From assembly GCA_000697055.1 (NCBI GenBank), contig JNDT01001732.1, positions 1 to 64,000 on the forward strand: DNA of 64,000 nucleotides. The letters run 5' to 3'. The stretch comes from Saksenaea vasiformis B4078. Taxonomy: Eukaryota; Mucoromycota; Mucoromycetes; Mucorales; Saksenaeaceae. The notes beneath the pieces are model-generated. The model was not told the origin of the DNA. It was given only the letters and a program-made list of their open reading frames with translations, and ran no database searches. This document shows, in pieces, positions 50,616 to 60,848 of the stretch. Each line of letters begins with the position of its first letter. Position 1 is the stretch's first letter. A program made the translations under genes and the position numbers.

Positions 50616-51235
50616 TCATTTGCTAAGCGAAATAAAATGTTTATACACTGAAAGTCCGCACAACGATCTCATGAAATTGTAAAGTGCATCATGTGAAAGC
50701 AAGACAAAGGCGGTTATCTCCAGTCGGGTTGCTGGAGTAATCACGCCACACTTTCCTCGAAACAGGTTAATAAAAGGCACAGTAACAGAATCGTCATGTG
50801 AAAAGTTTGGCCAGCGCGGGGTTAGGCGCGAACTTTGATAAAACTTGACGTTGCCTCGTAGAACACCAGATCTCACTCGGACTTCACATTATTTGTGGTC
50901 AGTAAACAATTTGCAAAACAAGTTTCACCTTTTTCGTTTCCTTAAGTCGGCGTAACACTGCCGATAAAGCTCTTTGATTATCTGCTGTTGATGTGGCTGG
51001 TTGATATGATACGGTACCTCGATCTGATGCTGCTGTACTAGTGGATAACGCAATCTTATCCGATAACGGAGGTGACAACCGGTGTGCGACAGCCTTTCTG
51101 ACTGCGAGATGGTAGTATACTTGTGTTGGACTAGTAAATGACATCCTTCATTATCATACAAGATCTGTCTAGCAGAGAAATGGAAACATATAAATAGGCT
51201 GCTCGATTGTCGGTTTCTTGCACCTCAGTTCCAAA
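50616..51235. other. Spacer with ambiguous minus-strand ORFs and promoter
   Basis: Two overlapping minus-strand frames lie at 50899-51161. One opens with ATG at 51144 (MSFTSPTQVYYHLAV) and the other lacks an ATG but looks more protein-like (QQIIKELYRQCYADLRKRKR). They cannot both be real and neither is recognised. The 3' end of the stretch holds the promoter of the secreted protein gene. Confidence 0.4.
51189..51196 (+). promoter_or_regulatory. TATA box of secreted-protein gene
   Basis: TATAAATA lies 40 nt before the ATG at 51236. The close spacing implies a very short 5' leader. A strong consensus TATA is typical of regulated, highly expressed fungal genes. Confidence 0.6.
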
Positions 51236-52519
51236 ATGCATTTCAACGTTATTACAATCACTTCTGCGGTTCTCCTCTTCACTGCTGTGAAAGCCCGCCC
51301 TGTAAACCCCTTCGATGCTCTGTCAAACGGGATGGTCAAACGCGGTGGTAATGGTGATTACTACGGCAAGGATGACGGCCACAGTCACGATTACTATGGC
51401 ATCGGATACCAAGATGGCTGGGGAAAACACCAGTACGATGGCTATCTTTATGGCGACCGCTATGAAGTAAAAGGACGCGAGGGGTACGGCGCCTACGACG
51501 GCAATAAGTGGGGCGATGATGATGGTGGCTACGACGGTGGCTACTATAACGGAAAGGGTCGCCTCGGATATTATGATAATGAGAACGATGACTGCGACGA
51601 TGAAGACGGATATGATGGATACTATGACGATGGACAGGGATATGACGGATACGATGGCAATGGCTACAATGGCCACGGAAGATATGGGGAATACAATGAC
51701 AATGGCTATGACGACGGTAACGGATATGAGGATTACGGTGACGATGGCTATGGCGACGGCGAGGATTGTGATGACGGAGAAGGATACGATCAATACGACG
51801 ACAACGAACACTACTACGGAAAGGGTTATTACGGAGATAACGGCCATGGTATTAGTGGGAAGTACTACGAAACAGAATATTATGGAAAAGGTTACGGCTA
51901 TAGCGGTAAAGGATACGACGGATATGGCTATGAGAGACATGGCTATGACAACGACCGTTACGACGATGATGAACATCATGATGATGATGATGATGATGAT
52001 GAATATGACGATCATCACGGCGGAAGAGGTCGCTACAACAAGGGCGATGGGCACGACGGTAAGAAGCGCAATGACTACGATGATGACCACGACGATGACC
52101 GCGATGGTGATCGTTACGGAGACGATAACGACCATGACCATGGGAAAAAGCACCACGATGGCGATGACGATGGTGACCACGATGATGGATATGATGACAA
52201 GGGCAAAAAAGACGATGGCAAAGACAATGATGGCGATGACAAAGACAAGAAGGACGGTGATGATAAGGATTCCAAGTTGAAACGCCGTGACAACGGTAGA
52301 GCTGGTGAAAACCACAGAGGACGCGGTCGCAAGAACGATGACAATCATGGCAACCGCTCTGGAAGTCGCCGCAACGATGATCGCAAAGGAAAGGGAGGCG
52401 GCCGCTACGGCAAGGGCGGAAATCGCGGTCATCGTGGCAGCGACTACCACCGTCCATCCCACTCACGCGAATCCTATCAACGTGGTGGCAAATGGAAGGG
52501 AGGTAACGGCGCGCGCTGA
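51236..52519 (+). CDS. Secreted Asp/Gly/Tyr/His-rich low-complexity protein
   Basis: Single-exon gene of 427 residues. It starts MHFNVITITSAVLLFTAVKA, a textbook signal peptide with cleavage likely after KARPV or KA. A Lys-Arg pair (NGMVKRGG, about residue 36) is a likely Kex2 site that would trim a short propeptide. The first half is built of irregular YDG/GYD/YYG repeats rich in Gly, Tyr, Asp and Asn. The middle is Asp/His clusters (DDDDDDDEYDDHHGG). The last third switches to Lys/Arg/Gly (GGRYGKGGNRGHRGS). Only two Cys are present. Composition suggests an extracellular matrix, wall or metal/calcium-binding protein, but this is inference; I recognise no family. The antisense frame is open for 379 codons because GAY/GGN codons read as Val/Ile/Ala on the other strand. 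Confidence 0.85.
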   Translation: MHFNVITITSAVLLFTAVKARPVNPFDALSNGMVKRGGNGDYYGKDDGHSHDYYGIGYQDGWGKHQYDGYLYGDRYEVKGREGYGAYDGNKWGDDDGGYDGGYYNGKGRLGYYDNENDDCDDEDGYDGYYDDGQGYDGYDGNGYNGHGRYGEYNDNGYDDGNGYEDYGDDGYGDGEDCDDGEGYDQYDDNEHYYGKGYYGDNGHGISGKYYETEYYGKGYGYSGKGYDGYGYERHGYDNDRYDDDEHHDDDDDDDEYDDHHGGRGRYNKGDGHDGKKRNDYDDDHDDDRDGDRYGDDNDHDHGKKHHDGDDDGDHDDGYDDKGKKDDGKDNDGDDKDKKDGDDKDSKLKRRDNGRAGENHRGRGRKNDDNHGNRSGSRRNDDRKGKGGGRYGKGGNRGHRGSDYHRPSHSRESYQRGGKWKGGNGAR

Positions 52520-53672
52520 GAACATATTATGTTGCAGGACAATCTGCCACCTTTTAGCTCTAGTAACTTTTGTTCTTTGAAATAAAAAGAAAAATCTGAA
52601 GTCGTATACGAGATGATGCCATTTGATACAGGATCAAATGCAGCAGTAGGCCGAACATGTATAAACTGAGACACTCGATGCATTATTTTATAGAAGTTTA
52701 CTATGATTTGAGTGCACTGGTGCGCCTTATAGTCTGTTCAGTTACAAAGAAGGACTTAACGGTGTCTTTAATTTTTGTCTGAGAGAGTCGATCAAGAACT
52801 GATCAGAGATCCGTGAACAATATTTGAAGCCCTGTAAACAAACGAGACTAGTCTGCAACAGCAGCAGCAGCAGCAGTAATGGTTTTGAATGGATGTTAAT
52901 AGCATAATTTAGGTAACAACATTGCTTGTCACTAGACGTCTTTATTCGATACTTTGTTCATTTGCTTCGCCTTCGGAGTCGCTAAACGATCTGCTGGGGA
53001 AGTTTGTGAAACCAGGCGTCAGCCAGCAAATTAAATATTTTCAATTTGAAGACGTTTACTGAATCCACACGATATTTATCAAAGACTGTCGAGATGAATG
53101 CATGGATAGTGGTAAATTTGCGAAAGGCGAAGCGCAAGAACGTAGATTTTTTGTTTTATGCTGTATGGAAATGAGAAGGCTCCGACCTAGCGGGCCGCAG
53201 TTAGTCCACTGTCTGCCATCTGTAATTCTATGTGAACTGATATCCTTAGAACGACGTTACTATCATTTATCTCGATCTCGCATGAACACATTTTCCGCGC
53301 AGATTTGCGCTGGAATAGTTCGATAAGTTTCGAGAATGCGAGTATAGGATCTCGATCATGTGAGTTGTGCTTTATGCGCTGGATGCTTGTAATCGGTAAA
53401 AACCGGGATCCTATAACTGCATGTAGACTATTTTACGCGCCGTTGAGGCAATTTTTTTTTTTTCCACATAGCCCTTCTTCGGACAGATTGTAAAATTGTA
53501 TATTAATTGTATCGAGGTGTAGAACGGAAACTAGTAGTTATTTCCTCGTATATATATATATATATATATATTATTTAACACAAAGTAAAGGTGAAAATCA
53601 TTTACACGAATCGGGTATCTACAACAAGAAGGGAAAGAGAGGAAAAAATAATCATTATATGCGGACCACAGG
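52520..53672. other. Intergenic region with microsatellites
   Basis: It holds the 3' regions of two convergent genes. A CAG run of six units lies near 52859-52876, a T tract at 53452-53463 and a (TA)n run near 53550-53571. The plus frame 53102-53326 is not supported. Confidence 0.6.
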
Positions 53673-55541
53673 TCACCGCCTGGATGAAGTTGGCGCAATA
53701 GCGGGAATAGTTTCGATAGGGGTTTCTATCCAAGTGTTGGCGTCCGTTTGCGATACAGAATGGTGAACGTGCACAACCGATTTGCTTGATGTTTCATTTG
53801 GACTTTTTAGTCCATTTAGCCAGCATTTCGTGGAACAGAACCTAACTCGGCTGACGACTGCTGGATGACCTTTGTAACTCTTCACCTGCACAGATGAGAC
53901 CCACTCGTTGACGAACTTTTGCTGACACGTGGCGCAGAACTGACATTTTCGAGATAAGTCATCCGCAAGGTGGACAGGTAAGTAGTATAGAGGTACAGAT
54001 AGGTTGTTACGTAGGATAGTTCGGGTAGCTATCTCGCGCAGCGAGTGGACAAGGTTCGTGGCGGGGGATAGAGACATAGATATGTCGGTAGGGAAACTGT
54101 AGAGTGGAAGTGGTCTTGAAAGTGTACATGCGTTGCTTGGTGTGCCCGGACGGGAACCATGGATGTTTAGCTGCTGTGCATGATAGGATAGCTGACGGTC
54201 AAACATGGCGTCGTCATCTTCATCCGGTCGATGCAATGGTGAGGGTGGCGAGAGAGGTGTCGAAGGTATGCTAGAAGAGGGGGAAGGTAATAATGAGGAG
54301 GTGGTGGTGGAGGGGGAAGATGAGGAAGATGAGGAGGGTGATGGAGGAGTGGAGGCTTCAGCGACAGGTGTCTCGCACCCCATGCCTTGCGGACCACATC
54401 GATCACGGTTCCAGTCTGGGATAGGTCTCTGTATCGCAAACCGTGTCATCTGATGTAAAATTCGTGCGTAGGCATCACTTGCACCGAGGTCACAATGGCC
54501 TGGACGTGTTAATGGGTTCCCAGTGATCAGCAATGTCGTGCTCATACGGTCTAGAATGGCCTGCGGCAAAATGCAGAGCAGATTCTCGCTGATGTCGAAA
54601 AGCTCCAGGCGTTGTAATTGCACGAGGTCTGCCGGGAGCGTTGCCAGATGGTTTTTCGAGACATTTAGCGTTTTCAGTTGCCTGCATTGGGCAATCGATT
54701 TTGGAATAGCTTCCAATTGATTGCCAGCTATGTTCAAATGCTTCAACGTTGGTATATGCATGTTTGTAGGCAAGTTCCGGAGCCGATTGTGTGACACATC
54801 GAGCTCTTCAAGCACAGACATATCGGCAATTTCGTCCGGTATCTGTTTCAGTTCATTGCCGCCATATACGGACCCGAGCTGGAGATGACGCATTTTAGAC
54901 CAGAGACCGATCCTCTTGGTAAGGCGTGTAATGACGTTGGCCGCCACACGCAAAGTCACCAGATTCGGAAGACGCCTTGGCATCTCTGTAGGGATCCTTT
55001 GGATCTTGTTCTGCGAGAGTACAAGGACTTCCAATTGCTTTAGATGATAGATCTGAGGCGGGACTTTTGTTAAAAGATTAGAGGATACATTCAATATCTT
55101 GAGATGTGTAAGCATTGTCAAGTTGTCCGGCAACGTTGTCAATCGGTTTCTAGAAATGTCCAGTTCCACTAGATCCTTATACCCTGGTTGTGGCTGTAAA
55201 AAGGAGGCCAACGGAGGAAGCAGGGCCTCCAAATCATTAGCCAATTGGCCGGCTTCTAGATCTCTCCTTCGGAGCATCAACAGACCACCACTTCGTATCT
55301 CTTTCCGTACTGGCTTCGCTCGTATCCGTACTTGGCCCCGATCCTCCAATGTCTTCTTTCTTGGTCGTGCCACCACATGATGACCTAACGGAGCGAGACT
55401 CGGATCGTCGATGCATGACTCAATGTCGACAAGAAGCTTGCCATGCGATGGTAGAAATGAGCAATGTGGGGTTTGTTTTTCTGGAGGCAGTACACCTGTC
55501 AGTGGTTTGCCACCCAAGAGACAGGGCACAGCTGATGGCAT
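53673..55541 (-). CDS. Leucine-rich repeat protein with C-terminal Cys motifs
   Basis: Single-exon minus-strand gene of 622 residues starting MPSAVPCLLGGKPLTG. After a basic N-terminal region, about ten LRRs run from roughly residue 120 to 370, with the LxxLxxLDISxNxLxxLP pattern (for example LVELDISRNRLTTLPDNL and LEELDVSHNRLRNLP). A low-complexity Ser/Pro tract (SSSSSSSPSTTTSS) follows. The C-terminal part carries CQFCATC and FCSTKCW, probably a small zinc-binding module. LRRs of this short SHOC2/Ccr4-like type mediate protein contacts. Similar single-exon LRR plus Cys proteins occur across fungi with little known function, so none is assigned. Its 3' end converges on the secreted-protein gene, 1.15 kb away. 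Confidence 0.88.
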   Translation of the reverse strand: MPSAVPCLLGGKPLTGVLPPEKQTPHCSFLPSHGKLLVDIESCIDDPSLAPLGHHVVARPRKKTLEDRGQVRIRAKPVRKEIRSGGLLMLRRRDLEAGQLANDLEALLPPLASFLQPQPGYKDLVELDISRNRLTTLPDNLTMLTHLKILNVSSNLLTKVPPQIYHLKQLEVLVLSQNKIQRIPTEMPRRLPNLVTLRVAANVITRLTKRIGLWSKMRHLQLGSVYGGNELKQIPDEIADMSVLEELDVSHNRLRNLPTNMHIPTLKHLNIAGNQLEAIPKSIAQCRQLKTLNVSKNHLATLPADLVQLQRLELFDISENLLCILPQAILDRMSTTLLITGNPLTRPGHCDLGASDAYARILHQMTRFAIQRPIPDWNRDRCGPQGMGCETPVAEASTPPSPSSSSSSSPSTTTSSLLPSPSSSIPSTPLSPPSPLHRPDEDDDAMFDRQLSYHAQQLNIHGSRPGTPSNACTLSRPLPLYSFPTDISMSLSPATNLVHSLREIATRTILRNNLSVPLYYLPVHLADDLSRKCQFCATCQQKFVNEWVSSVQVKSYKGHPAVVSRVRFCSTKCWLNGLKSPNETSSKSVVHVHHSVSQTDANTWIETPIETIPAIAPTSSRR

Positions 55542-57968
55542 GGTGTGTGTGGCAAGAAGAAGGAGTCCACTTCAAAAAAAAATCAGATAAACGTTCATCT
55601 ACAAGGGCTAAGTATACAGTCACTAAATATAATTTTTTATCTGATCCAAATTTTAATCACCGGCAGCCCCTGTGCATCCAACCCAACTGCTGACCCGAAC
55701 CCCCGCCGGAGAAATCATATGAACACAGCTGTGAGAAGGCACGCGGTCCCCTTTTACTATTTTATTATTCTTTATTATAGTTAACCCCCCCCCCAAGTGA
55801 AGAGTTTGACCATTTTTAATACATGTGAATGTCACAGTTGTGATCTCAACAAGTGGTCTGTCTCAGTTCCTACAATGTGTAACCTCACTGTTCGGCGAGG
55901 TTATTCGCGGAGATCTTTGTTCTTCTGTGTTACGGTGTATCCAATAGGGGTACATCTCGTGGTCTGGAAACGGTTCTTTGCGTTACTCAGATTTCCCTTG
56001 CCTTCATTTTAAAAGAATCAGTTATAGACACCGCTAACCCTATTCCATACAAATCGTTCTACAATCTACTTCTTTTTGGTGATGCTGACCTTGATTACCC
56101 CGTGCTGCGAATATTCGTTTTGCGCGAGTTCTCAAAGTATTTCGTTGGTTAAAGAAGCTCCATGTTTCGTCGCAACTGCTTGATTGTGAGGAAGAGTGGG
56201 ATGGCCCCTTGACGCATCCCTGGTAACGTCCTTGTTCAAACACCAGTCTTCTTTTTCCTCCAAAAAAAAAAGACGGATATCTCTGATAATTCACGATGAA
56301 GCTTAAAAGGATTCCATACCGCACAAATAGTGAACGGGGTACATGTACTGCGTTGCTGAACGGCAAACGCTGCTTGACGCTGTTCCTTGAGAAGCGCGCC
56401 TGCAAACGGATATGCCTTCCGAGAAGCTTCAGTCACCACTGCATCCGAAGGGTAATTTTTGACTTGCACATCGCACGTCTAGCAGGAATCCTATAAATAC
56501 TGTAGGTAGATAATATCACCAAGTAGTAATACATAAAAATACGTGGTTGGCCACGTTATTTTTGTTTTTAAATCCAATTGAAGGGACTTAGTTGAAGATA
56601 CAAGCAGACACCGGAGAGAATGCATTTCAAGCAAGAAAATCATACCCGCGAGTTGTTAATTAAGGTGACTGGATTAGCTCTCATACTAAAAGTTATGGGC
56701 AACGAACCCGCACCAACAAATCTCACCCAATATTCTGAAAACGTCTATGTGTCAGTCAACTATCTATAAATTATGGAAAGCCTAAGTAAGCCGGACTACG
56801 CTAGTCAGATTGACAAGTACGAATTTCACCGTGGGAATTTAGAACCGAAAGGATTAGTTTAACACATTAAAAATTAATATGAATAACGTGCAGTAGGATA
56901 AGAACAAAAATAAGAAAACTGTGGAATCTAGACGAGAAGCCACCGGGACGATGAAAGACGTATGTGCAATCATGCAGCAAGGGTAATGGTGACAAAGCTT
57001 CGTCCAGTCAAGCATATCGGCATTTCAATAATGGTTGCGGCGGCTTCGAGAACAACATTTGGAAACTGGATGATTATCCAGAGAGTTAGAATATACAAAG
57101 TCATCTCTGAAGCTGGAAGACGATAAACAAACATACAACATCCGAGCACTGACTAGAATCCTGAATGCCACAATCGACCGAACCGATGTTACGATCAGAT
57201 AATTTATTGGTCTGTTTCATTTGATACGACTTATTGAAAGCATTTTTACGCTAAACTATATCAATTCTGCGTTCATGGGGAGTAAAGAAGGTGCTCCTCT
57301 TTAGCCATTTTGTACAACTGAGAGTAAAAAATAAATGGCTCTATTTGTTTACTATCAGTACGATATTCCGATATGTTTTAGAATTTACACGTTTCACTTT
57401 GCATAATTGACAGTGTCTTGAAAAATAGCATTTACACAAGTTCACTTTCCCTGAAACCACAGAATTTTTCCTATAGTCCTACGTTACTTTTACGTTAGGA
57501 AACAGTCCTTTTCAATAAACAGCAAGAATAGAGAGTTTATAGTATACACGATACAGAATTATAAACAAATCGCCTCCAATACTATTATATATCCTCATCA
57601 TAGGATAAAGGGCTGGATAAAGGGCAGAACAAGGTTTACTGCCCTTTAATCTTACACGTGTAATGAGTCATGAAGGTGCTACCATCCTATGACGTATCTC
57701 GTTATATTGACGTAGAAACGAATATTCCTGTCGCGATGGAACGTACTGTTTAAGTGACAATAGCTACATAATGATAAATTCCTGTGATAAGGCATGTGGT
57801 AAACAGAAGCGTTAAAAGACGATAGAACAGAGATGTATCTTACTCTTTTTTCTTGTGTTCACTCAACTAAAGAAGATATCGATTGATCTGATCCAGGTCC
57901 TGGCATCTTTTGTGGGCCATCCCCTCTACTTCTGTTGAAAGGGAGTGTATGAGTGGGCCGCATGAATA
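55542..57968. other. Intergenic region, 2.4 kb
   Basis: No gene is supported. A C run (ten C) lies near 55784-55794. Overlapping frames at 56040-56496 on both strands are not convincing. The rest is AT-rich spacer; a gene of very short exons cannot be excluded. Confidence 0.5.
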
Positions 57969-58774
57969 TCAGATTAAGTCCTTCCAAAAGCGGAAAATAA
58001 GTTTATCCTTCTCGTCGATGAAACGTGCGTATCGATTATCTTCTGTGGTTGGATCAGAGATACCTAGCTCGAAATAGATGACTTCTGAAGAATAGCCCGC
58101 CAGGAATCGGGTTTCCGCGATGGACGAACTTGAGTTTATGGCGAAATCATGCAGTAGTCTGCCCGTTCTTCTCTAGATTGTGTTACCCAAGACGTCTGAA
58201 TTTCAAGTAGGCAAACTGTAGTATTCTTGCGTGGATGCCTTTCAAAGGTCCGATACACATGAATGATTGTTGTTGACATCGCTAGATTCGAGGCTGAAAG
58301 CTAAAACAAGCTGCAGTGTTTTCTACTTTTTGTTTTCTTCCACCAAGATTAAGGTTAGTCGGGTCACAAGTAGAGAGTCATACTCGACGTGAACTTAAGA
58401 TATATATTTTGATAACCGTGTATGGAAATAACTAACGTTACCGGACTATCGATATTTAGCTCATAGTTGGTATCTGTATAGTAGGTTACATCCTTAAAAG
58501 GCCTCTCGAGTTTGATCCTGAGCTTTTTACCAATCATGTCATTACGAGACAAATACAATTTCAGGAACTGTGGTTCTTGTGCAAAAATTTCGATAGTATA
58601 CTTTCCGTAGCTCTGTTCTCGGGACAAGGGTTGCATTTGTCAGTAACTCCATCATCTTCATCTTTTACGCCCTTTAAGCATGGTCGTATTTCCCCATTCT
58701 CCACCGATAAATTTGGGATCTAGGTTTGGAAATGCAGTATCATGCTCGCTTCGAAAACGGAAGTCTGGGAGCAT
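57969..58774 (-). CDS. Unidentified 174-residue protein, five exons
   Basis: On the minus strand five exons (58774-58669, 58617-58442, 58310-58257, 58215-58187, 58128-57969) join with GT-AG borders into 525 nt with no stop until TGA at 57971-57969. The protein starts MLPDFRFRSEHDTAFPNLD and reads through KYTIEIFAQEPQFLKLYLSR, RPFKDVTYYTDTNYELNID, FAYLKFRRLG and GYSSEVIYFELGISDP to FRFWKDLI. It is rich in alternating hydrophobic and charged residues, as in a beta-sandwich fold. No signal peptide or membrane segment is seen. I do not recognise a family. Its start lies 96 nt from the divergent alpha-arrestin start, so the two may share a promoter. Splice frame consistency across four junctions is the main support. 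Confidence 0.65.
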
Positions 58775-58870
58775 GTTTCGTGTGGTTCCTTGGTCTGTTT
58801 TTGTACAACTCGAATAAGCCTAGTAGTTTTCTAAGCCGCTAGAAAAAAACCGGTTCTTAGATCTCCACTG
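58775..58870. promoter_or_regulatory. Short divergent promoter region
   Basis: Only 96 nt separate the start codons of the unidentified minus-strand gene and the plus-strand alpha-arrestin gene. Any promoter elements must be shared or lie inside the leaders. No consensus TATA is visible. Confidence 0.4.
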
Positions 58871-60848
58871 ATGAAGAAGCTTTTGGAGCGACAAAAATTG
58901 ACTGTGCAGATTGTCCTGAGTCAGCACAAGTATTATTTTCCTGGTGACGATGTGGAGGGGAAGATTGTAGTGCATGCGTCGAAATCAACAAAGATAAAGG
59001 GCATTCGAATCGTGTGGAGCGGCCATGTTCGCACGAATTTGGGCTCCAGCAAGCAAGACGAGCATGTGCTGTTCAAAGAAACGAAACAAATTTCGGGAGC
59101 ACGCCAGAATCCTGGCATGGAATCGCCTTCATCAAGACCGAGTAGTCAGGACGGCCTTATAATCCTGGAAGCAAACAAGTATCATGAATTTCCTCTTTAC
59201 GTGAAGGTCCCCAGCGACACATCGTTGCCGAGCTGCACCGAGGTAGACCTTTTTCGATCGCCGTGATGCAGACAATGAACCTCTCCCTTTTATATATATG
59301 TGTATAGAGTGATAGTAGTGTGGGCGGCATGATTCAGTACACGATCCAAGCTTTTCTGGATCGACCAGCGCCTGATTTCTCCACCATCAAGACGCATATG
59401 AATGTGCCTGTTTTGGAACGCATCTCCGTGAACACGGCCGAACTCCAAGAAGCGCAGACAGAGCACGTTTTTTGTAATGTTGAGTCACCAAGTCCAGCAG
59501 ATAAAGATGGTAATGGTCTTGCTATTGTGCGTGTGTCTATCCCTCACAAAGGCTATGTTCGAAGTAAGATCATTTGATGCGTTTGAGGAGCGAAGAAATG
59601 GAAGCTAAATTATGTATTATTTTGTTTGTAGGTCAGGCCATACCTGTTACAGTCGAAATAAAGCATGTACGACCGTACAGACGTCTTCAAGGTGTAACGA
59701 TCGCTTTGACTCGTGCATGTACTATCATTTGTAAAGAAAGGTAACAAAAGTTCTAAGAACGAAGGAACGATATACTAACGAAGCAGTAAAATGCAAGGTC
59801 ATATGAACTTCCTGACGCGATCATCCATAATATCAAAGCAGACGTTGATCTGACGGCTGAGTCATTAACTCAAAAGATTACGCGGTCGCTTTTGATACCA
59901 AAAATCGCGTCACCCACGGTTGGATTCAATGCGCGTCTTATGCTGGTTGATTACAAAGTGGTGGTTCAAGCGCAACTGGAGGACGTTGCCCTTTCCGATA
60001 CAGATTTACCTGAGGAAATATCGCTCTCCTGCATGAAGGTTGAGACTCCGGTGATCATTGGCACTCTGCCTCTAGGAATGGATCCACCTCCAGAGGAGCT
60101 GGAGCCCAAGTTTGTCAAGGCCGTTGGCTCGATAAGACAAAGGAGAACAGAAAGCGTCCGAGCAAAAAGAACAATAAATCTATTTCGGGCAGCTCAGCCC
60201 TCGCATGACGAAACACGAACATCCATTTCCGACCAGAATTCCGCGAAGAATTCACCAATGCCAAGACCGGCGTCGTTGTCGTCGTCGTCATCTGTATACC
60301 CTACCCTACCCACTATTCCCTTGTCCCTCGGTTTACCGTTTGAAATTCCAAAGAGCGGCAGCTTTATGGAGGATGAGCAAGCACCAGCAGCAGAAACTAC
60401 TGTGAAGCATGGTATCGAACAAGCGAAGGAAACGGAGAAAATCGTGCAGGAATATTTGGGATCCGACAAAATGGAACAACACGAAGGATCTAATAAAATA
60501 GAAGGGTCAAACCTGGAAGAGGAAAACCAGGAAGATGCGGTAACAGACCCAGGGGCTACACAGTATTTCTCTATCTTCGCGTCATCGGATGAAGAAGACG
60601 AAGAACAGCAGCGCAAGACCTACAAGCCTGATATGAAGGATACCGGTAGCCCTGTTAACGGCGCAGCGATCGTGAACGGTCTTGCAATTGAATCGAAAGT
60701 GGATCAAGCAGATGCAAAGCCGATGCTTTCGAAACCGGACGAGATATCTGAAAGCGAGCCAGACAGCGATTCTTCGGAAGAGGATTTGCTGAGTCTTGCT
60801 GCGCGACGAGAAAGGCGATTAGAGAGAAAAGCACGAATGAGAAGTTAA
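58871..60848 (+). CDS. Alpha-arrestin domain protein
   Basis: Plus-strand gene starting MKKLLERQKLTVQIVLSQHK (exon 1 58871-59242, exon 2 from 59308, later exons near 59632 and 59800), ending ERKARMRS then TAA at 60848. The N-terminal arrestin fold shows HKYYFPGDDVEGKIVVHA, GIRIVWSGHVRT and YHEFPLYVKVPSDT. The C-terminal fold shows VRVSIPHKGYVRSQ, IPVTVEIKHVRPY, VTIALTRACTI and VGFNARLMLVDYKVVVQAQL with PVIIGTLPLG. The tail of about 250 residues is acidic and Ser-rich with no fold. Fungal alpha-arrestins are adaptors that bring Rsp5-type ubiquitin ligases to membrane transporters for endocytosis. No clear PPxY motif is seen in the tail, so ligase binding is uncertain. Confidence 0.87.

Noticed and set aside
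50899..51161. Two overlapping minus-strand frames near the secreted-protein promoter
   Set aside because: The more protein-like frame has no ATG, the other has no recognisable motif, and neither gives a clean splice to the frame at 50616-50876.
51323..52462. 379-codon antisense open frame opposite the secreted-protein gene
   Set aside because: It is a run of Val/Ile/Ala explained by the GAY and GGN codons of the sense strand. The sense frame has signal peptide, TATA and coherent composition.
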